This document shows positions 1-6,732 of a stretch of 14,670 nt of DNA, one piece after another; the stretch's first letter is position 1; each line of letters starts with the position of its first letter. The notes under the pieces were generated by a model. The model saw only the letters and a program-made list of their open reading frames with translations, was not told the DNA's origin and made no database searches. This DNA is from Clostridia bacterium (lineage in GTDB: Bacteria > Bacillota > Clostridia > Oscillospirales > CAG-272): the NCBI GenBank assembly GCA_017958705.1, contig JAGDCE010000206.1, positions 1 to 14,670 of the forward strand. The letters run 5' to 3'. The translations under genes were made by a program, and so were the position numbers.

Positions 1-1
1 G

Positions 2-1216
2 GAATACCGCATAGGCACGTTCAAGAACGACGAGCCCGTGACGCTTCGCGAGGGCGACAGATTCGTGTTCACGACGCTTGACGTCGAAGGCGATCAGACC
101 CGCGTATCCGTATCTTACAAGAACCTCGCGAAAGAGCTCAACCCGGGCGACACGGTACTGTTGAACAACGGGCTCGTGGCGTGCGAGGTGACGGAGACGA
201 CCGACACCGACGTCGTTACCGTGATCACTTACGGCGGCGTGATAAGCAACAGAAAGAGCATGGCGTTCCCGAACAAGGTGCTTCATCAGGTCTATATGTC
301 GCAGAAGGACCGCGAAGATCTGCTCTTCGGCATCGAGAACGACGTCGATTTCGTCGCCTGTTCGTTCGTGTCGAACGCCGACAACATAAACGAGATACGT
401 CAGTTCATGCACGAGCACGGCGGCGACGACATCGACCTTATCGCTAAGATCGAGAACCGCTCGGGCGTCGACAACATAGAGGAGATAATCGACGCGAGCG
501 ACGGCATTATGGTCGCGCGCGGCGATATGGGCGTCGAGATACCGTTCGAACAGCTCCCGGCGATACAGAAGTCGATGATAACGACGTGCCGCTACAGAGG
601 CAAGCGCGTAATCACGGCGACGGAGATGCTCGAATCGATGATCAGCAAGCCGCGTCCGACGAGAGCGGAGATATCCGACGTCGCCAACGCCGTATACGAC
701 GGCACCAGCGCGATAATGCTCTCCGGCGAGACCGCCGCCGGCAAATACCCGGTGGAGGCAGTGCGGGCGATGGCGAAGATCGCTCTGGCGGCCGAGGAAG
801 ACATAGACTACGCAGAGCGCTTCCGCGTATCGAAATTCAGGATCAAGAACGAACTCGACGCGATCTCGCACTCCGCGTGCGCGCTTTCGATCGACCTTGA
901 CGCGAAGCTTATCGTCGTATGCACGCAGTCCGGCGCCACGGCAAGATTCGTCTCGCGTTTCCGCGCGCCGAAGCCGATAGTGGCGCTGACCGCGTCCTCG
1001 AACGAAAAGACTTGGCGCAAGCTCGCGCTGTCGTGGGCGGTGCTCCCGGTGATGACCGAGGAGTTCCAGTCGACCGACGTCATGTTCTACAACGCCGTAC
1101 AGAGCGCGAAGCGGCTCGGGCTCGCGCAGCCCGGAGACTTCGTCGTCCTCACCGGCGGCGTGGCGAACGGCAGACCCGGCACGACGAGCACGCTCAAATT
1201 CGAAACCATAAAATAA
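2..1216 (+). CDS. pyk: Pyruvate kinase, 5'-truncated by window edge
   Basis: Catalyses phosphoenolpyruvate + ADP to pyruvate + ATP, the last step of glycolysis, in the cytosol. The frame is open from base 2, giving 404 residues that begin EYRIGTF, which corresponds to the start of the B domain. About 70 N-terminal residues (start of the TIM barrel) lie outside the window, so the GTG at 38 is internal and not the start. Visible family motifs are the active-site signature LIAKIENRSGVDN with its catalytic Lys, the metal/substrate loop MVARGDMGVEIP, the barrel segment with KPRPTRAE and MLSGETAAGKYP, and a complete C-terminal domain ending in GTTSTLKFETIK. There is no extra PEP-utiliser domain at the C terminus. 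It stops TAA 5 nt before the next start, so it is probably the first visible gene of an operon. The identification is secure from the motifs. Confidence 0.97.
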   Translation, partial: EYRIGTFKNDEPVTLREGDRFVFTTLDVEGDQTRVSVSYKNLAKELNPGDTVLLNNGLVACEVTETTDTDVVTVITYGGVISNRKSMAFPNKVLHQVYMSQKDREDLLFGIENDVDFVACSFVSNADNINEIRQFMHEHGGDDIDLIAKIENRSGVDNIEEIIDASDGIMVARGDMGVEIPFEQLPAIQKSMITTCRYRGKRVITATEMLESMISKPRPTRAEISDVANAVYDGTSAIMLSGETAAGKYPVEAVRAMAKIALAAEEDIDYAERFRVSKFRIKNELDAISHSACALSIDLDAKLIVVCTQSGATARFVSRFRAPKPIVALTASSNEKTWRKLALSWAVLPVMTEEFQSTDVMFYNAVQSAKRLGLAQPGDFVVLTGGVANGRPGTTSTLKFETIK

Positions 1217-1221
1217 AGCCG

Positions 1222-3123
1222 ATGAAAAAAACTTTAAGATCATTATTATGTATACTTACCGCCGCTGTCGCCGTATTCATTTACGGCTGCGGCGGCGAGC
1301 CTCAGCAGACGGATGAAGAGACGACCGGAATCATCACGGCAGAGATCACGGACGCCGTGACGGACGCCGCCTCGGATGAGGCGACGGAGCAAGATACGGA
1401 GCCCGTACCGGAGGAGGATCCGGAATGGGACGGTCCGCACGTCAAAAACATAAAGATCGCCGGGGTCGACATCAGTGAATACACGGTGGTCAAATCCGGC
1501 TCGGACCGCACCGTCGGCAACGCCTACAACGATTTTCTGCGCTATATCGAATACGCGACGGAGCTTGAGCTGAAGCGCGGCGGCGACGTAAAAAGCGAGC
1601 ACGAGATCTGCATCGGCGAGACCGACCGCGACACCGAGCTCGTCAGGGCGGAGCGCGAAAAGCTCGTAAACGACGGATACGCGATAATCTACGACGGCGG
1701 CAGACTCTACATCACGGGCAAAACGCCGACCGGCACAATGTACGGAGTTTACACGTTCCTCGAGGACTACGCCGGCTGCCGTTTTCTTTCGTCAAAATGC
1801 AAATACTATAAGTATATTGAATGCTCGGAGGTCCCGGCTGACATCTGCCGGACGTTTTCCCCGAAGCTGATTAACCGTGACGTTTACTGGTACGACGCGG
1901 CATCGCCTTCGTTCGCGTCAAAGATCAAGATCAACGGCGGCGTCAACCGCAACATGGTGTCCTCCGGTTACGGAACAGACATTAAATACGCCGGTCCTTT
2001 CGTTCATTCACTTCCCTCTCTCGCGGGCACTTCGACGACGCCGAACGTCCAGCCCTGTCTGACAGATCCCGCGGTATACGAAAAGGTGCTCAAAAACGTC
2101 AGACAGCTTTTACGGGAGAATCCCGATGCGAAGATCATTTCGGTCTCGCAGAACGACTCGTATGCGGACGGCCTCGGCTGTCAGTGCGAAAACTGCCGCA
2201 AGCTTGACAACGAACAGGGCACGCCGATGGGATCGCTTCTGACGTTCGTGAACAGGATCGCGAACGATATCAAGGACGAATTCCCGGACGTTTACGTCGA
2301 CACGCTTGCTTACAGATACACGCGCAAGGCGCCGAAAACGCTGAAGCCCGCGGACAACGTGATAATCCGCCTCTGCTCGATCGAATGCTGCTTCACGCAT
2401 CCGCTGAACGACCCGGACTGCGAGGCGAACAGGGCTTTCTGCGAGGACATAGAGGCGTGGTCGAAGATCTGCGATAACCTTTTCATCTGGGATTACACCA
2501 CGGATTTCATGTATTATCTGAATCCGTTTCCCAATCTCGGCGTACTGTACGACAACATCCGTTTCTTCGTCGATCACAACGTCATAGGGCTTTTCGAGCA
2601 GGGCAACGGTCAGTCCGTTTCCGGCGAATTCGGAGAACTGCGGGCGTATCTGCTCGCGAAAATGATGTGGGATCCCGACATGACGCGCGAACAGTATTAC
2701 GAACACATGGACGATTTTCTGAAAGGCTATTACGGCGCCGGCTGGAGATATATCAGAGAATATATAGACAGAACGACGGAGAAGGCTAAAGAAGGTCACA
2801 TGGGAATATACGACCCGATAACGAAGGCTTTCGTCTTCAAAGGCGCGAAGCGGCAGTCAGAGCTTACGAAGTTCCTCACCGAAATGGAAGAGCTGTGGAG
2901 CAAAGCGTACGAGGCGGCGGACGACGATCTCAAGGACAACGTCCTGCGCTCGTCAATGCAGGTAAAAGCAGCGCAGCTTTACACCAAATGGTCGAAAACG
3001 TCCTCACCGGAAAAACTGCAGGAACTTCACGAGTTGATGAAGAAATACCGCATCACGTTTTTCCGCGAGAACGCAAGAGTGCCCGATAACGTCGATTACA
3101 CAAAGAGAATAGATCTATGGTAG
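1222..3123 (+). CDS. DUF4838-family lipoprotein (putative glycan-active surface protein)
   Basis: A 633-residue protein. The start chosen is the ATG at 1222, because it gives an N-terminal MKKTLRS followed by a hydrophobic stretch and a lipobox-like IYGC, with Cys23 as the predicted lipidation site. The longer open frame to the left lies inside pyk. Residues about 26-75 form an acidic, Thr-rich linker that would tether the domain to the outer membrane face. Residues about 80-190 resemble the small N-terminal domain found before alpha-glucuronidase/GH20-like barrels (TGKTPTGTMYGVYTFLEDY). The remainder matches my recollection of DUF4838: SVSQNDSYADG, a CQCENC cysteine cluster, DTLAYRYTRKAPK, LCSIECCFTHPL, WDYTTDF and a PFPNLGVL block. 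DUF4838 proteins often sit near polysaccharide-use genes, but their enzymatic activity is not established to my knowledge, so a hydrolase role is inference. The ribosome site is weak, and its closeness to pyk suggests translational coupling. Confidence 0.88.
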   Translation: MKKTLRSLLCILTAAVAVFIYGCGGEPQQTDEETTGIITAEITDAVTDAASDEATEQDTEPVPEEDPEWDGPHVKNIKIAGVDISEYTVVKSGSDRTVGNAYNDFLRYIEYATELELKRGGDVKSEHEICIGETDRDTELVRAEREKLVNDGYAIIYDGGRLYITGKTPTGTMYGVYTFLEDYAGCRFLSSKCKYYKYIECSEVPADICRTFSPKLINRDVYWYDAASPSFASKIKINGGVNRNMVSSGYGTDIKYAGPFVHSLPSLAGTSTTPNVQPCLTDPAVYEKVLKNVRQLLRENPDAKIISVSQNDSYADGLGCQCENCRKLDNEQGTPMGSLLTFVNRIANDIKDEFPDVYVDTLAYRYTRKAPKTLKPADNVIIRLCSIECCFTHPLNDPDCEANRAFCEDIEAWSKICDNLFIWDYTTDFMYYLNPFPNLGVLYDNIRFFVDHNVIGLFEQGNGQSVSGEFGELRAYLLAKMMWDPDMTREQYYEHMDDFLKGYYGAGWRYIREYIDRTTEKAKEGHMGIYDPITKAFVFKGAKRQSELTKFLTEMEELWSKAYEAADDDLKDNVLRSSMQVKAAQLYTKWSKTSSPEKLQELHELMKKYRITFFRENARVPDNVDYTKRIDLW

Positions 3124-4112
3124 ACGGACAAATCAAAAAAACGAAGCCCCCGGTCGACGCCTCCGCGAAACGCGTATTTTCGACGGCGTGGTTCGCTCTG
3201 TTCATCTGCGGCGCGGCTATCCTTCTCGGATCGTTCTTAATGGGCTGGATGAAAGGCGTGTTGACGAACGCTTATCCGTCGCTGTCCGGCGCCGGCTGGC
3301 TAAAATGGGTCATACAGTTCGTCGTCATGTACTGTATGGCGATCCCCGCCGGCATCATAGTGCTGCGCTTCATACCGAAAAACGCGCCTGTGAAGAAACG
3401 GCTCGGCGCCGCGCAGTTCTTCCGCCTGTTTCTGATCTGCTTCCCGGTCATGTACGCCGGGAGTCTTATCGGCAACATCCTCTCGTTCATACTGTCGGGC
3501 GGCAGGATGGTGAACCCGGTGCAGGATCTGATCTCGGACCCGAGCCCGCTGCGGATCGTCATAACGGTGATCGCCGCGCCGGTATTTGAAGAACTGCTGT
3601 TCCGCAAGGTGCTTATCGATCGCGTCGCCGTATACGGCGAAGGCAACGCGATACTGTTCTCCGCCGTCGCGTTCGGGCTGTTTCACGGCAACGTGACGCA
3701 GCTGTGCTACGCCGCGGGCGTGGGGCTCGTTTTAGCGTACGTTTACGTTAAATCGGGCAAAGTGATATACACGATTGCGATGCATATGGCGCTTAACTTC
3801 ATCGGCGGCGTCATAGCGCCGTGGGTGCTGTCGCTGTACAACGCCGACACGCTCAGCCGTATATTCGAGCAGCACGACTTCACGGCGCTGTTGCCGCTGA
3901 TCGCGATCTTCGCGTATCTGACCGCCACGGCCGGGCTCGTCGCCGCCGGGATAGTGATGCTCGTGAAGCAGGTTCGGCGCGTGCGCTTCGAACCGGCGCC
4001 GCTGGAGCTTTTGCCGGGCACGAGGATCCGCACGGTCTATTTCATCAGCACCGGCGCGGCGCTGTTCTACCTCTACTGCGCGTACAGGATAATAACGAAT
4101 CTCACGGGTTGA
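3117..4112 (+). CDS. CPBP-family intramembrane glutamic protease (CAAX/ABI type)
   Basis: A 331-residue polytopic membrane protein with about eight hydrophobic segments after a short, basic cytoplasmic N terminus. The CPBP (Rce1-like) catalytic motifs are all present: EEtwo-x3-R as E158, E159 and R163 in VFEELLFRKV, the FxxxH motif ending in His190 (FGLFHGN), and HMALNF with His223 and Asn227. These residues form the active site that cleaves peptide bonds within the membrane. Bacterial members act in prenyl-protein-like processing, bacteriocin self-immunity or peptide pheromone maturation; nothing here shows which. The ATG at 3117 overlaps the stop of the lipoprotein gene by 7 nt, a coupling arrangement, so it probably shares the pyk transcript. 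A strong terminator follows 24 nt after the stop. No bacteriocin or pheromone precursor gene is visible nearby. Confidence 0.93.
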   Translation: MVDGQIKKTKPPVDASAKRVFSTAWFALFICGAAILLGSFLMGWMKGVLTNAYPSLSGAGWLKWVIQFVVMYCMAIPAGIIVLRFIPKNAPVKKRLGAAQFFRLFLICFPVMYAGSLIGNILSFILSGGRMVNPVQDLISDPSPLRIVITVIAAPVFEELLFRKVLIDRVAVYGEGNAILFSAVAFGLFHGNVTQLCYAAGVGLVLAYVYVKSGKVIYTIAMHMALNFIGGVIAPWVLSLYNADTLSRIFEQHDFTALLPLIAIFAYLTATAGLVAAGIVMLVKQVRRVRFEPAPLELLPGTRIRTVYFISTGAALFYLYCAYRIITNLTG

Positions 4113-4135
4113 CGCGCACCGTCCCCGCGTCGTCC

Positions 4136-4172
4136 AAGCCGGCCGAAACATCTCGTTTCAGCCGGCTTTTTT
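4136..4172 (+). terminator. Rho-independent terminator of the pyk-DUF4838-CPBP operon
   Basis: The arms AAGCCGGC + GAAAC and GTTTC + GCCGGCTT pair with one internal C/A mismatch around an ATCTC loop, and the right arm runs into a T-tract (4167-4172). It lies 24 nt after the CPBP stop codon. The A at its left foot gives only a short tract in the reverse direction, so the plus orientation is favoured. Confidence 0.93.
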
Positions 4173-4269
4173 CACCCGATTTTTCCGGCCGGCACGCGCA
4201 ATTTCCGAAATATAACAAAAATGAAATTTATTCTTTAAAAATTATTGGAAATTCTCCGTGCATTATGCC

Positions 4270-4298
4270 TTGACAATTTATTATATATTTGTTATAAT
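4270..4298 (+). promoter_or_regulatory. Perfect consensus housekeeping promoter of the hyd operon
   Basis: TTGACA (4270-4275), a 17-nt spacer and TATAAT (4293-4298) are an exact match to the sigma-A/sigma-70 consensus at optimal spacing. A TG one base before the -10 (4290-4291) makes it an extended -10 promoter too. Upstream, 4200-4260 is strongly AT-rich with A/T runs, like an UP element. Transcription would start near 4304-4306, leaving a leader of about 50 nt before hydC. The match predicts high basal expression. Confidence 0.92.
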
Positions 4299-4308
4299 GT
4301 CCGTTGAG

Positions 4309-4328
4309 TGTATTGGCATTCAAATACA
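4309..4328. promoter_or_regulatory. Possible operator: 6-bp inverted repeat just after the -10
   Basis: TGTATT (4309-4314) and AATACA (4323-4328) are a perfect inverted repeat with an 8-nt spacer, placed just downstream of the predicted transcription start. A repressor bound here would block the promoter. It does not match the Rex consensus I know (TTGTTAA-type half sites), and a 6-bp repeat in AT-rich DNA can occur by chance. Confidence 0.3.
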
Positions 4329-4344
4329 ATAAATACTTATGAAA

Positions 4345-4351
4345 AGGGGAG
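4345..4351 (+). promoter_or_regulatory. Ribosome binding site fixing the hydC start
   Basis: AGGGGAG sits 5 nt before the ATG at 4357. An in-frame ATG at 4339 has no Shine-Dalgarno sequence upstream and would place this site inside the coding region, so 4357 is taken as the start. Confidence 0.85.
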
Positions 4352-4356
4352 CTGTT

Positions 4357-4845
4357 ATGTTCCATTTAAGCGAAGCTGCTGTCGCCCAGATCAACGGTAT
4401 CTGTGACAGATACGCAGACGAACCGACGCCTCTCATCATGATCCTCGAGGACATCCAGAAGGAATACGGTTATATTCCGCTGGAAGTTCAGGAGATCGTC
4501 TCCGAAAGGACCGGCATCTCTGTTGCGGAGATATACGGGGTCGTCACGTTCTACTCATTCTTCTCCCTTAAGCCGAAGGGAAAATACGTTATCGGATGCT
4601 GCCTCGGTACCGCCTGCTACGTCAAAGGCGCACAGCGCGTTATCGACAAGTTTTCCGAACTGCTCGGGATCAAGCCCGGCGGCACTACCGACGACGGTAT
4701 GTTCACGATCGATGCGCTGCGCTGCATAGGCGCCTGCAGTATCGCCCCCGCCGTCACGATCAACGGCAAAGTCTACCCGAAGGTGGACGTCAAGGAAGTC
4801 CCCGGCATAATCGCCGAATACCGTAGCGCGGGAGGTGCAGAGTGA
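4357..4845 (+). CDS. hydC: Bifurcating [FeFe]-hydrogenase NuoE-like subunit HydC
   Basis: A 162-residue protein of the complex I 24-kDa (NuoE/HndA) family, a thioredoxin-fold subunit carrying one [2Fe-2S] cluster that relays electrons between the flavin subunit and the hydrogenase subunit. The N-terminal helical domain is followed by the characteristic VVTFYSFF segment and the four ligands: Cys82 and Cys87 (CLGTAC) and Cys123 and Cys127 (CIGAC). The length is almost the same as the roughly 160-residue HydC of Thermotoga maritima. The gene order hydC-hydB-hydA matches that organism too, which separates it from a respiratory complex I operon, since no nuo membrane genes are present. The stop codon overlaps the GTG start of hydB (GTGA), indicating translational coupling. 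The complex is expected to be cytosolic. Confidence 0.95.
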   Translation: MFHLSEAAVAQINGICDRYADEPTPLIMILEDIQKEYGYIPLEVQEIVSERTGISVAEIYGVVTFYSFFSLKPKGKYVIGCCLGTACYVKGAQRVIDKFSELLGIKPGGTTDDGMFTIDALRCIGACSIAPAVTINGKVYPKVDVKEVPGIIAEYRSAGGAE

Positions 4846-6716
4846 TCATGGAAAAAATCAGAAATTTTGAAGATCTCGCAAGAGCGAACGCCGAAAACGC
4901 CGCGAAGCTGACCGCCAAATACGACGGCACCGGCGGCAAGAAAGCGATAATGCTCTGCGGCGGTACCGCGTGCGTCGCATCAAACGTCCGCGGCATCGAA
5001 GCGAAATTCAGAGAGCTCATCGCCGAAAAGCACCTTGAGGACAAGGTCAGCGTAAACATGGTCGGCTGCTTCGGCCTCTGCTCGCAGGGTCCGTTCGTAA
5101 AGGTGTTCCCGGAGAACACGCTTTACAGACTCGTCAAAGCCGAAGACGTGGAAGAGATACTCGACCGCGATATTATAGGCGGACAGATCGTCGAAAGACT
5201 TCTGTACGAGGATCCGGAAACGAAACAGAAGATCAGCAAACAGGAAGAGATCGGCTTCTACAAGAAGCAGAAGAGGATCGCGCTTTACGGCGCGGGCGTC
5301 ATAGGCCTGGAGAACGTTGAAGAAGCTCTCGGCATGGGCGCTTTCAAGGGTCTGGCACGCGCGCTGCAGATGGAGCGCAAGGACGTCGTTCAGGAAGTCC
5401 TTGATTCCGGCCTGCGCGGACGCGGCGGCGCCGGCTTCCCGACCGGCAGAAAATGGATGTTCGCCATGAACGGCGACGGCGACAAATACGTCGTCTGCAA
5501 CGGCGACGAGGGCGACCCCGGCGCTTTAATGGACAGATCCGTACTTGAGGACAACCCCTACGCCGTTATCGAAGGTATGATGATAGCGGGTTACGCGATA
5601 GGCGCGCAGAACGGTTACTTCTACGTTCGCGCCGAATATCCCGTGGCAGTCAAGAGACTCGGCATCGCCATCAAACAGCTCGAAGAGCTCGGCCTGATGG
5701 GCGACAACATACTCGGCACCGGCTTCAGCTTCCGCGCACACGTCAGACTCGGCGCAGGCGCGTTCGTCTGCGGCGAAGAGACCGCTCTGCTCAACTCGAT
5801 AGAGGGCAAGAGAGGTATGCCGAGACCCCGTCCTCCGTTCCCGGCGGTCAAGGGTCTGTGGGGCAAGCCCACGATAGTCAACAACGTTGAAACGCTGGCG
5901 ACCGTACCGTACGTGCTCCGCGAAGGCGTGGCCGAATTCGTCAAGTACGGCACCGAGAGATCGAAGGGCACGAAGGTCTTCGCACTCGGCGGCAAAGTCA
6001 ACAACGTCGGTCTGGTCGAGGTGCCCATGGGTACGACGCTCCGCGAGCTCATTTACGAGATCGGCGGCGGCATCCAGAACGGCAAGAAATTCAAGGCGAT
6101 CCAGACGGGCGGCCCGTCCGGCGGATGCCTTACCGAAAAAGACCTCGACGCCGAGATCGACTTCGACAACCTCGTCGCACGCGGCTCCATGATGGGCTCC
6201 GGCGGTGCGATAGTCATGGACGAGGACAACTGCATGGTCGACGTCGCCAAGTTCTACATGGACTTCATCTGCGACGAATCCTGCGGCAAATGCTCGCCCT
6301 GCCGTATAGGCACGAAGCGTATGCTCGAACTGCTCACGAAGATCACCGACGGCAAAGCCACGATGGACGATCTGAACGAGCTTGAAGAACTCAGCAAGAC
6401 GATCAAAGCGAATTCGCTCTGCGCTCTCGGTCAGACGGCTTCCAACCCCGTCACCTCGACCCTTACCCAGTTCAGAGACGAATACATCGCCCACATAGTT
6501 GATAAGAAGTGCCCCGCAAAGGTCTGCAAGAACCTGATGCAGTACGTCATCGATCCGGACAAGTGCAGAAAGTGCGGTCTGTGCGCACGTCAGTGCCCCA
6601 CGGGCGCGATCACCGGCGTAGTCGGCAAGGAGCCGTTCGTCATAGATCAGTCCAAGTGCATCAAGTGCGGCATGTGCATGTCTTCCTGCAAGTTCAAGGC
6701 CATCGAAAAGGTTTAA
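4842..6716 (+). CDS. hydB: Bifurcating [FeFe]-hydrogenase flavoprotein subunit HydB (NuoF-like)
   Basis: A 624-residue protein that binds FMN and NAD(H) and is the expected site of electron bifurcation/confurcation between NAD and ferredoxin. Domains in order: an N-terminal thioredoxin-like [2Fe-2S] domain (Cys39, Cys44, Cys76, Cys80); the NuoF core with the glycine-rich NADH/FMN loop GRGGAGFPTG near residue 195, NGDEGDPGA, and CGEETALLNSIEG near 312; an SLBB-like region; the [4Fe-4S] site CGKCSPC (Cys481, 484, 487) with Cys527; and a C-terminal two-cluster ferredoxin domain (Cys575-585 and Cys606-616). The GTG at 4842 is preferred because GGAGG (4831-4835) is 6 nt upstream and the start overlaps the hydC stop. 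The ATG at 4848 is an alternative with looser spacing. The length closely matches Thermotoga HydB. No missing ligands were seen. Confidence 0.96.
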   Translation: MIMEKIRNFEDLARANAENAAKLTAKYDGTGGKKAIMLCGGTACVASNVRGIEAKFRELIAEKHLEDKVSVNMVGCFGLCSQGPFVKVFPENTLYRLVKAEDVEEILDRDIIGGQIVERLLYEDPETKQKISKQEEIGFYKKQKRIALYGAGVIGLENVEEALGMGAFKGLARALQMERKDVVQEVLDSGLRGRGGAGFPTGRKWMFAMNGDGDKYVVCNGDEGDPGALMDRSVLEDNPYAVIEGMMIAGYAIGAQNGYFYVRAEYPVAVKRLGIAIKQLEELGLMGDNILGTGFSFRAHVRLGAGAFVCGEETALLNSIEGKRGMPRPRPPFPAVKGLWGKPTIVNNVETLATVPYVLREGVAEFVKYGTERSKGTKVFALGGKVNNVGLVEVPMGTTLRELIYEIGGGIQNGKKFKAIQTGGPSGGCLTEKDLDAEIDFDNLVARGSMMGSGGAIVMDEDNCMVDVAKFYMDFICDESCGKCSPCRIGTKRMLELLTKITDGKATMDDLNELEELSKTIKANSLCALGQTASNPVTSTLTQFRDEYIAHIVDKKCPAKVCKNLMQYVIDPDKCRKCGLCARQCPTGAITGVVGKEPFVIDQSKCIKCGMCMSSCKFKAIEKV

Positions 6717-6732
6717 GGGGGAATTTGATATT

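Noticed and set aside
919..1221. Upstream extension of the DUF4838 frame into pyk
   Set aside because: It would bury the lipoprotein signal sequence inside the protein and overlap 300 bases of pyk.
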